A stretch of DNA of 64,000 nt from Carboxylicivirga linearis (GTDB lineage: Bacteria > Bacteroidota > Bacteroidia > Bacteroidales > Marinilabiliaceae), in the NCBI RefSeq assembly GCF_018271995.1, contig NZ_JAGUCO010000005.1, positions 1 to 64,000 of the forward strand. Direction: 5' to 3'. Both the position numbers and the translations under genes were made by a program. The notes beneath the pieces were generated by a model. That model had not been told where the DNA came from. It saw nothing but the letters and a program-made list of their open reading frames with translations, and made no database searches. Positions 29,201-37,858 of this stretch are shown in pieces (within the stretch, counting starts at the first letter, position 1; every line of letters starts with the position of its first letter).

Positions 29201-29445
29201 GTTCTTTCCTTCGTTTGAACACATTAACGCTTGGTTATACATTACCAAAATCATTGATACAACAGGTAAATCTTCAAAATGTAAGGTTTTATGCAACTTG
29301 TAATAATGTATTTATCTTAACTAATTACAGTGGATTTGATCCTGAGGTTTCTACACGTAGAAAATCTCCATTGACACCTGGCGTAGATTACTCGCCTTAC
29401 CCAAAGAGTCGTCAATTTATTTTTGGTTTAAATCTTAGTTTTTAA
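26233..29445 (+). CDS. SusC-like TonB-dependent outer-membrane transporter
   Basis: 1070 residues, full length. Signal peptide to about residue 29 (SNTSWAQQ); carboxypeptidase-regulatory-like domain ~30-105 (VSGKITDTKNEPLPGVTVLV); TonB box DEVVAVGYGTVKKRDITGS; plug domain ~115-240 with QSIDILKDASSTAIYGARGA; then the 22-strand barrel ending in FIFGLNLSF. It imports oligogalacturonides through the outer membrane together with the SusD-like lipoprotein. The start overlaps the PL1 stop by ATGA, and susD follows 12 bp after. There is no N-terminal STN domain, so it should not signal to an anti-sigma factor; regulation falls to the hybrid sensor at 17445-21830. Confidence 0.96.
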   Translation: MKKENLQLNKFLLLGLLMLFLCSNTSWAQQVSGKITDTKNEPLPGVTVLVKGTSDKGTITDMEGKYSLEINDAQTDVLVVTFIGMVTQEIAVQGRSTIDVVMEDEFTQLDEVVAVGYGTVKKRDITGSVASVKGKDLEAIPVTSAVEAMTGQMAGVQVITTEGSPDADVNIRIRGGGSITQDNSPMYIVDGFPVSTINDIPASEIQSIDILKDASSTAIYGARGANGVVIITTKSGQEGKVSVSYNAYTGIKSVANTLDRLSVEDFVHWQYELSLLKDDLESYTRYFGEYQDIDLYNGQPGNDWFDQVYGRTGTTFNHDVSVRGGSEKFAYNFSYAHINNKEIMLGSDFKRHNLALKLDHRPTDKITLSYSMRYSDTDINGGGAIEQTTATPTDSRVKHAMIYSPIPLNGLDDYEDEEISSYMIPPLTAVDDNDSKQRRTTLNMGASFSWEIVNNLELKTEVGLQTYKYKKDQFYGTSTYYVQNNVEASYQGLPAARMRVTDRETFRNTNSINYDFKSLIGNADHSVKLLLGQESIVRESSEKTDIIQGYPSFFSSNEVFRLTSQGTPLSVDNKISADDKLMSFFGRANYDYKGKYLASATFRADGSSKFAEGNRWGYFPSAAVAWRISEEGFMDGISNTLSNLKLRLSYGTAGNNNIPAGQLVQAFETGITPYINNVTSYWAVADEMANPDLVWETTVTRNIGLDYGFFNNKLNGSIEAYLNTTTDLLIKFPVSGTGYTYQYRNMGETENKGLEMSINWAAVNKPNFGLNLGFNIAMNRNNVNSLGIMNDFGEASGWASTEIGTDYWIAVGSPVGQIRGYKSDGRYEVSDFERYDETSGEWILKEGVADNSGIIGTIRPGSMKLKNVDGDEENIVDENDIDIIGDVNPLSTGGFTISSRFYGFDLSAVFSYSYGNDVYNANKIEYTSTSRYPYRNMIDMMAEGKRWNNIDENGQLVNDPATLAAMNENTTMWSPYMSRYVLSDWAIEDGSFLRLNTLTLGYTLPKSLIQQVNLQNVRFYATCNNVFILTNYSGFDPEVSTRRKSPLTPGVDYSPYPKSRQFIFGLNLSF

Positions 29446-29457
29446 TCGTAGCATTAG

Positions 29458-31263
29458 ATGAACATGAAAAATATAACATATATATTAATTTTATTATTCG
29501 CCGGGGTGCTAGTATCCTGCGAAGATTATCTGGATGCTCCTACTCAATCGACTATGGATGAGTCGATCATATTCTCAAAGTATGAATTGGCAAAAGGAGC
29601 AGTTGATGGAATAAAAGAAGTGATGGGACAAACGAATTCTTACAGAGGACGTTTTCTGACTCATTACGGAACCAATACTGATATTGAATGGGTACATACA
29701 ACAAGTTCAAGTGCTCGTTCTGATCTGTCGCGATACATAAATTCTGCTACTAATACAGATATGAACAGAACCAATGTGTATTGGGCAATGCTTTATACCG
29801 GAATTGAACGTGCCAATACTTGTATCAGAGGTTTAAGAGCCTATGGAGAGCCAGAACCGGGTACTGAAATGGGGCAATTATTAGGTGAAGCAATTACTTT
29901 GCGTGCTATTTACTATTCCGATTTATTAAAAGCTCACGGTGATATTGTTGCTCGTTTCGAACCTATAACATCTGAAACAATATATCTTCCTAAAAGTGAT
30001 CGTGATGTTATTTACAAACAATTGATTGCTGATTTGGAAGAAGCGGCAATATTGGTGGCATGGCCAGGAGCATCGGAACTGACAGCCACTACCGAGCAGG
30101 TGAATAAAGCCTTTGTAAAAGCCTTACGTGCACGTCTTTGTTTATGGGCTTCCGGCTATTCGCAAAGAGGAGACATTGTTCGTCGTAGTAACGATCCTGA
30201 ATTAGCAAGAGATGTTTTGTACCCAATTGCTTTGCAAGAATGTAATGATATAATTGCTCATGAAGGTAGTTTTGTTAATCTCGAATCTAGTTTTGAAACG
30301 GTTTGGAGAAAGAACTGTGAAGAAGTAATTACTGCCGGAAATGAATCGCTATGGGAAGTTCCTTTTGCTGAAGGACGTGGTCGTCATTTATTTACCTATG
30401 GAGTGCCTCATCAGGTAGCTGATCAATATACTGCACAGCCTAGAGGAGGAACTTACGGTCCATTACCTAATGTTTATTACGATTTTGATTCAAAAGATAC
30501 TCGTCGTGATATTACTTGTGTACCTTATACATGGAGTCAGTCTAATCCTGCTTATCAGGAGTTGGAAGGTGTGGATACTTGGTATTTTGGTAAATGGCGC
30601 TATGAATGGATGACACGTCGAGTAACTTCAACAAACGATGATGGATTAAACAAAATTTATATGCGTTACGCCGAAGTGTTATTGATGGCTGCCGAAACTG
30701 AAAATTATCTGAATGGTCCGGCTGCGGCAGCTCCACATTTGAAAAAAATTCGTCGTCGTGCTTTTGAAGAAGCTGATTGGGCAGAGAAAGTTGATACTTA
30801 TGTTGATGCTATTGGTTCAGAGGAAGATATGTTTGATGCCATAGTTGAAGAGCATGCTTTTGAGTTCTGTGGAGAGATGGAAAGAAAAATGGCTCTTATT
30901 CGTTGGGGTATGTTGAAATCAAAAATGGATGAAGCAAAAGGTAAAATGGATCAACTTCGTAATCAGGTTGGTGATTATGCAGATGTTCCTTCAATTCTTT
31001 ACTATAGTTACCTGGATGATGGAGAAACACTTGATATTTATGGTTTAGAAAGAGGAGAGACTGATGATAAGTCAGGTGATTATACATATCAATTTAACAC
31101 AGAGGATGATGGAGATGGATTATGGTTATCGCCAAGTAAAATAAACGATGAAAAAATCGAATTGCTTTATACCAATAATCCTGATCAGAATCAATTCTGG
31201 CCAATTTGGCAAGTGTTTATTGACTCAAGTAACGGAATGTTAACGAATGATCCTTTGGAATAA
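29458..31263 (+). CDS. SusD-like surface glycan-binding lipoprotein
   Basis: 601 residues, lipoprotein with Cys21 in VSCEDYLDAP, the classic SusD N-terminus. A conserved early segment has YWAMLYTGIERANTCI, followed by tetratricopeptide-type helices (GEAITLRAIYYSDLLKAHGD), and the C-terminal part has YMRYAEVLLMAAET. It forms the lid on the SusC-like barrel and captures pectic oligosaccharides at the cell surface. The residues after the lipid Cys are acidic (Glu-Asp), fitting the Bacteroidota lipoprotein export signal for surface display. An ATG at 29464 is an alternative start. It is 12 bp after susC and 34 bp before the next operon gene. Longer than the usual 500-560 residues by an acidic C-terminal extension. 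Confidence 0.95.
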   Translation: MNMKNITYILILLFAGVLVSCEDYLDAPTQSTMDESIIFSKYELAKGAVDGIKEVMGQTNSYRGRFLTHYGTNTDIEWVHTTSSSARSDLSRYINSATNTDMNRTNVYWAMLYTGIERANTCIRGLRAYGEPEPGTEMGQLLGEAITLRAIYYSDLLKAHGDIVARFEPITSETIYLPKSDRDVIYKQLIADLEEAAILVAWPGASELTATTEQVNKAFVKALRARLCLWASGYSQRGDIVRRSNDPELARDVLYPIALQECNDIIAHEGSFVNLESSFETVWRKNCEEVITAGNESLWEVPFAEGRGRHLFTYGVPHQVADQYTAQPRGGTYGPLPNVYYDFDSKDTRRDITCVPYTWSQSNPAYQELEGVDTWYFGKWRYEWMTRRVTSTNDDGLNKIYMRYAEVLLMAAETENYLNGPAAAAPHLKKIRRRAFEEADWAEKVDTYVDAIGSEEDMFDAIVEEHAFEFCGEMERKMALIRWGMLKSKMDEAKGKMDQLRNQVGDYADVPSILYYSYLDDGETLDIYGLERGETDDKSGDYTYQFNTEDDGDGLWLSPSKINDEKIELLYTNNPDQNQFWPIWQVFIDSSNGMLTNDPLE

Positions 31264-31297
31264 GATTGTTTTATTAGGAATTTAAAAAACGAAACAA

Positions 31298-32881
31298 ATG
31301 AATAAATCATTTAAATATATAGGATTGCTAATAGGCATTGTTTCATTATTAGTATTTAATGCCTGCGATGATAATATTGATCCTGTGATTGAGGAGTTGG
31401 AATTTGATCGGGTGTTTACACCTCTGGAATTATCAACTCAAATTAGTAATCAAACTACAGTATCAATAAGTTGGGGATTCAATAAAGGAATTGATTCTTA
31501 TGACCTAGAGATTAGCGATGATAGTTTGCAATACAACAATATTATTCATACGGCGAATGTGTCACCAGATGAAATACCATATGTGTATGAGTTACCTGCA
31601 GGAGATAGTCAATACTCTGTAAGAGTGAAAGGAATAAGTAGCACTGCCAATGAGTCTAAATGGGCAACTCTTGCATTCCGATCACTTCCGGAGAATTTGT
31701 TCAGTAATTATGATATTATTATGTCAGCTTTAGGTGAAATAACCATTAGCTGGACTCCGGGTAAGATGGTAACAAAGATGAAATTCATCTCAGAATCAGG
31801 CGAACTAACTGAGGATATTTCGGAAGATGAAATGGCTGCCGGAACTAAAACTTTTACTGATTTGCCTAATGACTTTTATACAATTCACTTATTAAATGGT
31901 GAAAAAGTAAGAGGATTTCAGGATTATGCCATGGAAGGCGACGTATTATTAAGTTCAGGTGCTGATATAACTGCTGCTATTACGGCTGCTGCACCAGGAG
32001 ATGTAATAGTATTAGAAGCGGGTGGTGATTATCCTTTTATTGGCGAATATGAAATTGCAAAAAGTATAAAAGTTAAGGCCTTAGACGGAGAGAAACCAAC
32101 TTTGTACCTAACTGAGGGTAACAGAATGTTTGTTATCGGTTCAGGCTTAACGCCAGCTGACTCAATTGTTCTAGAAAAACTACATTTTGACGGATATTAC
32201 AACTTAGATGAAAATACAGGCCAGATACGCGGAATATTTGATCAGGAGGGAGAAAGTTGTAATATAGGTAAGATTAAATTCCAGAGCTGTCAAATGTATA
32301 ATCTGGGTCGACAAGTTATACGTTTACGTGGTGGTGATGATCAAACCATTGGAGAATTTAGTATTGACGATTGTATTATAAATAATTTAGGAGGAAGTAG
32401 CGGTAGTTATGGAGTGTTCTGTGCAACAGAAACAAATACAAATGCAACAATTGTTAAAATTACTAATACAACACTTAGTGAGTTTGCCTGTCACTTTATT
32501 CGCTACGATGATGCCATTGCTTGTGAAAGTATTATTGTTGAAAACTGTACATTTAATAAAGTACCATATGCTTCAGGGCGATATCTAATGGATATACGAA
32601 ATGCTGTAATAACAGAAGGTGTTGAGGTTACTAATTGTATTTTTGGTAATACTACATATGGTGACGATCCTTCAATAAGTGGTATCAGAGTTGCTGATGA
32701 TGTAACATTGGCTATTTCTAATACTTATGTCACAACAGACTTTTTCAATTCCGGATATTCAATTGTAGAATTATGTATTGATCTGGGAGCAAGTTCAACT
32801 CAATTGTGGACAGATCCTGAAAACAATAATTACACATTCCTAATGGAAGGAATAGAAGCTGGTGATCCCCGCTGGTATTAA
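31298..32881 (+). CDS. Surface lipoprotein with fibronectin-like and DUF4957/DUF5123-type beta-helix domains
   Basis: 527 residues, lipoprotein with Cys23 (FNACDDNID). Residues ~40-215 form two fibronectin type III-like domains (TTVSISWGFNKG, GEITISWTPGK). The rest is a DUF4957/DUF5123-type parallel beta-helix with repeats such as VENCTFNKVPYASG and NCIFGNTTYG. Such proteins follow susCD in pectin loci. I expect a surface glycan-binding protein, or possibly an uncharacterised lyase-like helix; no catalytic residues are evident to me. The acidic residues after the lipid Cys (Asp-Asp) favour surface exposure. It is the last gene of the GH28-to-here operon, followed by a strong terminator. Confidence 0.82.
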   Translation: MNKSFKYIGLLIGIVSLLVFNACDDNIDPVIEELEFDRVFTPLELSTQISNQTTVSISWGFNKGIDSYDLEISDDSLQYNNIIHTANVSPDEIPYVYELPAGDSQYSVRVKGISSTANESKWATLAFRSLPENLFSNYDIIMSALGEITISWTPGKMVTKMKFISESGELTEDISEDEMAAGTKTFTDLPNDFYTIHLLNGEKVRGFQDYAMEGDVLLSSGADITAAITAAAPGDVIVLEAGGDYPFIGEYEIAKSIKVKALDGEKPTLYLTEGNRMFVIGSGLTPADSIVLEKLHFDGYYNLDENTGQIRGIFDQEGESCNIGKIKFQSCQMYNLGRQVIRLRGGDDQTIGEFSIDDCIINNLGGSSGSYGVFCATETNTNATIVKITNTTLSEFACHFIRYDDAIACESIIVENCTFNKVPYASGRYLMDIRNAVITEGVEVTNCIFGNTTYGDDPSISGIRVADDVTLAISNTYVTTDFFNSGYSIVELCIDLGASSTQLWTDPENNNYTFLMEGIEAGDPRWY

Positions 32882-32900
32882 AATTAACCCATTTATTTTT

Positions 32901-32934
32901 GGGCACATTCTTTACGGAATGTGCCCAAATTTTT
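32901..32934 (+). terminator. Terminator of the main pectin operon
   Basis: A perfect 10-bp stem gggcacattc/gaatgtgccc with a 6-base loop, followed by aaattttt. It lies 20 bp after the stop of the DUF4957/5123-type gene. Confidence 0.9.
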
Positions 32935-32966
32935 AGTATTGTGTAATACCATTTATCTTATTTGTT

Positions 32967-34697
32967 ATGAAAAACAACCTGTTATTTTTGTTAATCTGTT
33001 TTCTTCCTTTTTATAGTTGTTCTGATAAAAGTAATGATACAGAAGAGCCATCAACCATTGAAATTACTTTTGATAATCCCAATCCACTCAGTGTTGATAT
33101 AGCAACTTATAAACCTATCGTTTCGGGGCAGGTTACATCAGACAATATTTTAACCAACATCAAAGCCTATAGAGTTAACGGTAGCACTGAAACCGTAATT
33201 GAAGAAATATCCATTGCTGATGGAAGCTTTGTTTACGATTTCAGTTTTGCCGTTTCATATCAAACAGCAACCACAGGAGTTCGAATAGAAGCTATTGATG
33301 AATTGGGGCAACAAAAATCAGAGACATTAAGTGTCACAGTTGAGCGTTCAACTGCTGTTGATCCAGAGCCAATAGGAGATGTTGATGCTTTTCCGGGAGC
33401 AGAAGGGTATGGAAGATATACTACAGGTGGTCGAGGAGGTAGAATTTTCTTTGTTGATAATTTGCTTGATGACAGCCAACCAGGATGCTTGAGATATGCC
33501 CTTAGTCAGACAGGAGCAAGAACCATAATTTTTCGAGTCTCAGGAACCATTGAATTAAATTCACCTTTAGTTATCAGTCAGAACCATTTAACAATTGCAG
33601 GTCAGTCTGCACCTGGTGATGGAATATGCATAGCAGGAAATTATATGCAGATTAAAGACGGATTGGAAAATGTAATTATCCGCTACGTTCGTTTCAGAGC
33701 AGCTAAAGGGTATGGAGAATATGATGCTGCATGGGGACGTAATTGTAAAAATATCATTTTTGATCATTGTACTTTTAGTTGGGGGAATGATGAAGTTGCC
33801 AGTTTTTATGATAATACAAATTTTACAATGCAATGGTGCCTGATTAGTGAAAGTTTTTATCGATCTACTCATCCTAAAGGAGATCATAGTTATGGAGGTA
33901 TATGGGGAGGTATGGGAGCTACTTTTCATCATAATTTATTAGTACATCATACCAGTCGTAATCCACGTTTTTGTGGAGCACGTTTCCATTGGAGTACACG
34001 TGAAACTGAATTAGTTGATTTTCGAAATAACGTATTGTATAACTGGGGTGATAATAGTGCTTATGGTGGCGAAGGTGGAAAAATCAACATGGTTAATAAT
34101 TATTATAAGCCTGGACCGGCAACTGCCAGCAATAAAACGCATCGTATAGTTGAAATATATGGTGGCAGAAATGACTCTGATTACCCGGAAGACGGGCAAT
34201 GGTTTATTGATGGGAATTACGTATTTAATAACAGCGAAGTAACTAGTAATAATTATCTCGGAATAGACATTAAAAATACCATTGGAAGTAAAGATGATCA
34301 ACTGGTTTCTACCCCATTTGAAATAGGAGAAATACAAACAGAAACAGCTGAAGATGCTTATGAGTCTGTTTTGGCAGATGTAGGTTCCAGTATAAAACGC
34401 GATGTAGTTGATACGCGTATTATTCAGGAAGTGAAGGAAGGAACTGCTCTGTTTGGAGGAGCTTACGGTGCAGGAACAGGAATCATCGATTCTGAAAATG
34501 ATACAGAAGGATATCCGATTTTGGAACAATACAACGAAATTAAAGATTTTGATAATGATGGTATGGATGATGATTGGGAATTAGCCAATGGATTGGATCC
34601 AACAGACTCATCTGATCACAAAGAAAAAATACTAGACAGCAACTTTACAAATTTGGAAGTTTATTTGAATTATTTACTAGATCAAGGCATAAATTAG
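32967..34697 (+). CDS. Pectate lyase lipoprotein (PL1) with N-terminal Ig-like domain
   Basis: 576 residues, lipoprotein with Cys18 (LPFYSCSDKSND). Residues ~30-125 form an Ig-like domain. The PL1 beta-helix begins at AFPGAEGYGRYTTGGRGG (~140), with the calcium-site region FDHCTFSWGNDE (~264-275) and catalytic-arginine region SRNPRFCG (~330-337). A calcium-loop motif DFDNDGMDDDWE closes the protein (~527-538). It is a paralogue of the PL1 at 24896-26236 but is membrane-anchored and sits behind a terminator, so it is probably transcribed on its own. The Ser-Asp after the Cys partly fits a surface-export signal, so it may act at the outer face while the other PL1 is soluble. Confidence 0.92.
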   Translation: MKNNLLFLLICFLPFYSCSDKSNDTEEPSTIEITFDNPNPLSVDIATYKPIVSGQVTSDNILTNIKAYRVNGSTETVIEEISIADGSFVYDFSFAVSYQTATTGVRIEAIDELGQQKSETLSVTVERSTAVDPEPIGDVDAFPGAEGYGRYTTGGRGGRIFFVDNLLDDSQPGCLRYALSQTGARTIIFRVSGTIELNSPLVISQNHLTIAGQSAPGDGICIAGNYMQIKDGLENVIIRYVRFRAAKGYGEYDAAWGRNCKNIIFDHCTFSWGNDEVASFYDNTNFTMQWCLISESFYRSTHPKGDHSYGGIWGGMGATFHHNLLVHHTSRNPRFCGARFHWSTRETELVDFRNNVLYNWGDNSAYGGEGGKINMVNNYYKPGPATASNKTHRIVEIYGGRNDSDYPEDGQWFIDGNYVFNNSEVTSNNYLGIDIKNTIGSKDDQLVSTPFEIGEIQTETAEDAYESVLADVGSSIKRDVVDTRIIQEVKEGTALFGGAYGAGTGIIDSENDTEGYPILEQYNEIKDFDNDGMDDDWELANGLDPTDSSDHKEKILDSNFTNLEVYLNYLLDQGIN

Positions 34698-34884
34698 ATT
34701 TGTAATTGAGTAAATTTACCACGGATTTTTCAGTTACTTTATTCAAGGGGAAATAGCCACACACATAATAAAAGCATATGCGGCAGAATACAAATTATTC
34801 TGTACGCAATTCCATATTTTTTATCTGAAAAGGATTTTTATTTGCACACGGAAAATACACTAGTGAATAATAAACAAACTAGAT

Positions 34885-36321
34885 ATGCAGAATTTAAATA
34901 GCAAAACATTAAATCGTGAAGAGTATCCCGTAAAAATTTTACAATTCGGGGAGGGTAATTTTTTAAGAGCTTTTGTTGATTGGATGATCAATAAAGCAAA
35001 CAAAGAGATTGATTTTAATAAAGGAGTAGTCATTGTTCAACCACTTGAGAATGGTTTAGTACCAATGTTGAAGGAGCAGGATTGTCTGTATCATGTGAAG
35101 TTGGAAGGAGTAAAAGATGGTAATCCCATTACTTCAACTGAAGTAATTGACTGTGTTCAGGACGCTATCAATCCTTACAGCGAATACGAAAAGTATCAAC
35201 AGTATTTTTTAAGTCCTGATTTGGAACTGGTTGTGTCAAATACAACAGAAGCAGGTATTTCTCGCGTTGAGAATGAAGATATTTATGCCAAGCCACCAAA
35301 ATCATTTCCTGGTAAAGTTTGTCAGTTACTGTATCAGCGATACGAACATTTTAACGGTGCTGCCGATAAAGGAGTAACTTTTTTCTGCTGCGAGCTAATT
35401 GAAAAAAATGCAGATGCATTAAAAGAGATTGTGTTTGAATTGGCTGAGCAAAATAACTTAGGCGAAGGATTTACTTCATGGTTGAACGAGAATTGTCATT
35501 TCTGCAGTACTTTGGTAGATCGTATCGTAACCGGATTTCCGAAAGATAACATCAAAGAAATTCAGTCAGAGCTAGGATATGAAGATAACCTGGTCGTTGT
35601 GGGTGAATATTTCCATTTGTGGGCCATTGAAGCACCTCAGGTGGTAAGAGAAAAATTTCCTTTTGATAAAGCCGGATTACATGTAGTATGGTTGGACGAT
35701 ATGACTCAGTTTCGTGATAAGAAAGTGCGAATCTTAAATGGTTCACACTCTGCCATGACACCTGTTGGATTGTTAAGCGGTCATCAAACCGTTATGGAAT
35801 CATTTAACGATAAGCTGATTTCAGATTTTATTCAAAACATGGTGAGCGAAGAAGTAAGTCCTAACATTGCAGGTGATCCTGAAGCTTTAAAGCAATTTGC
35901 TGATGAAATTTTAGAAAGATTCTATAATCCTTACATCAAGCATTATTTGAAAGATATTTCATTGAATTCAACTTCAAAGTGGATTACCAGAGATCTTCCT
36001 TCTGTTATCGATTCGTTAAAAAGAACAGGAGAATTACCAAAGCGATTAACTTTTTCGATGGCTGCTTTATTGGTTTTTTATAAGGGAGAATACAATGGCT
36101 TAACTTTTAGTGTTACCGATACACCTGAGTATGTAGAGTTTATTCAAAATGAATGGCAAAGCGATAAAAGTACTGATGCCAAAGTGGAGGCCATTTTAAG
36201 TAACCAGCAAGTATGGGGTGTTGACTTAAAAGCGGTTGATGGGTTTGTTGAAAAAGTAACTGAATATGTGAATGCCATTTTAAATGATGGTATTAAAACA
36301 GTATTGGAAAAAGTAGCATAG
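34885..36321 (+). CDS. uxaB: Tagaturonate reductase (altronate oxidoreductase) UxaB
   Basis: 478 residues of the polyol-specific long-chain dehydrogenase family. The N-terminal Rossmann segment is KILQFGEGNFLRAFVDWM, and the family's C-terminal catalytic block KVRILNGSHSAM lies near residue 277. It reduces tagaturonate to altronate with NADH in the cytoplasm, the second step of galacturonate breakdown after UxaC. The length matches the family. uxaA starts 3 bp after the stop, so they form one transcript. The 187-bp upstream gap should hold the promoter, but I do not see a clean -33/-7 pair. Confidence 0.93.
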   Translation: MQNLNSKTLNREEYPVKILQFGEGNFLRAFVDWMINKANKEIDFNKGVVIVQPLENGLVPMLKEQDCLYHVKLEGVKDGNPITSTEVIDCVQDAINPYSEYEKYQQYFLSPDLELVVSNTTEAGISRVENEDIYAKPPKSFPGKVCQLLYQRYEHFNGAADKGVTFFCCELIEKNADALKEIVFELAEQNNLGEGFTSWLNENCHFCSTLVDRIVTGFPKDNIKEIQSELGYEDNLVVVGEYFHLWAIEAPQVVREKFPFDKAGLHVVWLDDMTQFRDKKVRILNGSHSAMTPVGLLSGHQTVMESFNDKLISDFIQNMVSEEVSPNIAGDPEALKQFADEILERFYNPYIKHYLKDISLNSTSKWITRDLPSVIDSLKRTGELPKRLTFSMAALLVFYKGEYNGLTFSVTDTPEYVEFIQNEWQSDKSTDAKVEAILSNQQVWGVDLKAVDGFVEKVTEYVNAILNDGIKTVLEKVA

Positions 36322-36324
36322 TAA

Positions 36325-37812
36325 ATGAAAAGTTGTATAAAAATTCATCCTGAGGATAGTGTTGTGGTTGCCCTGGAACCAATTAGTAAAGGGGATAAGA
36401 TTGTGGCTGACGGATTTGAGATTAATGTGAATGATGATGTGCCTCAGGGACACAAAATTGCAATAAAACCAATTAAAAAAGGCGAGCATATTTTAAAGTA
36501 TGCCGCCTCTATTGGTATTGCTCAAGCCGATGTTAATGTGGGAGATCATATTCATGTTCAAAACCTGCGCACTGGCTTGGGAGATAATTTATCGTATTGT
36601 TACAATCCTAACGGAAAGGCTATTGACTTGCCTGATGAAGGTTTAACTTTTGATGGATATCTAAGAACTAATGGTGAGGTTGGAATCCGAAATGAGCTTT
36701 GGATTGTGCCTACTGTTGGTTGCGTAAATGGACAGGCTCGTCTTATTGCTAATCAGTTGAAGCAAGAAGCCGATTTGTCGAATATAGATGATGTGGTTGT
36801 TATGGGGCATCAGTATGGATGTTCGCAATTAGGAGACGACCATAACAATACACAAAGGGCGCTTGCTCAGTTAATCAAGCATCCGAATGCTGGTGGAGTA
36901 TTGGTTTTAGGCCTGGGTTGTGAAAATAACCAAATATCATCATTAAAAGAGGTGATGGGCGATTACGATCAGAATCGAATTCAGTTTTTGGTATCTCAGG
37001 ATGTGGAAGATGAAGTGGAAGTTGGACTTGAGATAGTTAAAGAGCTTGCAAAAGTGATGAAACAAGATAAACGATCAGCTCAACCAGTATCAAAACTTCG
37101 CATTGGTTTAAAATGTGGTGGTAGCGATGGTTTCTCTGGTATTACGGCTAATCCTTTATTAGGTCGTTTCTCCGATTGGTTAGTAGGACAGGGCGGAACA
37201 ACTGTGCTTACCGAAGTGCCAGAAATGTTTGGTGCAGAAACCTTATTGATGGATAGAGCTGATACGGAAAAGGTATTTGATAAAACAGTTTCGATGATAA
37301 ACGGATTTAAGGATTATTTCCGTAGTCATGATCAACCTATTTACGAAAATCCTTCTCCGGGCAATAAAAACGGCGGCATTACCACTTTAGAAGAAAAATC
37401 ATTAGGATGTGTGCAAAAAGGTGGTACAGCAATCGTTAATGATGTATTGAACTATGCCGATCCGATTGTCAAAAATGGATTGAACTTGTTATGGTCTCCT
37501 GGTAACGATTTAGTAGCTGCTTCAGCTTTAGGTTTCTCAGGTTGTCAAATGGTATTATTTACAACAGGTAGAGGTACACCTTTCGGAAGCTTTGTGCCAA
37601 CAGTAAAGGTAGCAACTAATACGCAACTGTTCAGACATAAATCGAAGTGGATGGACTTTAATGCTGGTGTTTTGGTAGAAGGAGCCGACATGGATGAGGT
37701 ACGTAAGAAGTTCACCCAATATCTGATTGATGTGGCCAGTGGTAAACGACTACATCACGAAATGACAGATTTTAAAGAGATTGCCATTTTTAAAAGTGGT
37801 GTCACACTATAA
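36325..37812 (+). CDS. uxaA: Altronate dehydratase UxaA
   Basis: 495 residues. A small N-terminal SAF domain (~1-90, KIHPEDSVVVALEPISKGD) is followed by the UxaA catalytic domain with conserved cysteine motifs (PTVGCVNGQ, HQYGCSQLG, LGLGCENNQ, KCGGSDGFSG). It removes water from altronate to give 2-keto-3-deoxygluconate, which goes to the KdgK and KDPG aldolase encoded at 50372-51409 and 49478-50149. Members need iron or another divalent metal. It is complete and full length. The PL9 lyase gene follows 46 bp downstream and may be co-transcribed, putting extracellular attack and intracellular catabolism on one message. Confidence 0.94.
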   Translation: MKSCIKIHPEDSVVVALEPISKGDKIVADGFEINVNDDVPQGHKIAIKPIKKGEHILKYAASIGIAQADVNVGDHIHVQNLRTGLGDNLSYCYNPNGKAIDLPDEGLTFDGYLRTNGEVGIRNELWIVPTVGCVNGQARLIANQLKQEADLSNIDDVVVMGHQYGCSQLGDDHNNTQRALAQLIKHPNAGGVLVLGLGCENNQISSLKEVMGDYDQNRIQFLVSQDVEDEVEVGLEIVKELAKVMKQDKRSAQPVSKLRIGLKCGGSDGFSGITANPLLGRFSDWLVGQGGTTVLTEVPEMFGAETLLMDRADTEKVFDKTVSMINGFKDYFRSHDQPIYENPSPGNKNGGITTLEEKSLGCVQKGGTAIVNDVLNYADPIVKNGLNLLWSPGNDLVAASALGFSGCQMVLFTTGRGTPFGSFVPTVKVATNTQLFRHKSKWMDFNAGVLVEGADMDEVRKKFTQYLIDVASGKRLHHEMTDFKEIAIFKSGVTL

Positions 37813-37858
37813 TTCATTACAAATCCCTGCTTAAATTAAAAACTAAATCCTGTATTTT

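Noticed and set aside
33588-33932. 114-codon minus-strand open frame in the same PL1 gene
   Set aside because: Same reason; the forward frame carries catalytic motifs of a known enzyme.
34011-34529. 172-codon minus-strand open frame inside the PL1 lipoprotein gene
   Set aside because: Antisense shadow; composition rich in Ile, Ser and Cys, as expected from the reverse of the beta-helix codons.
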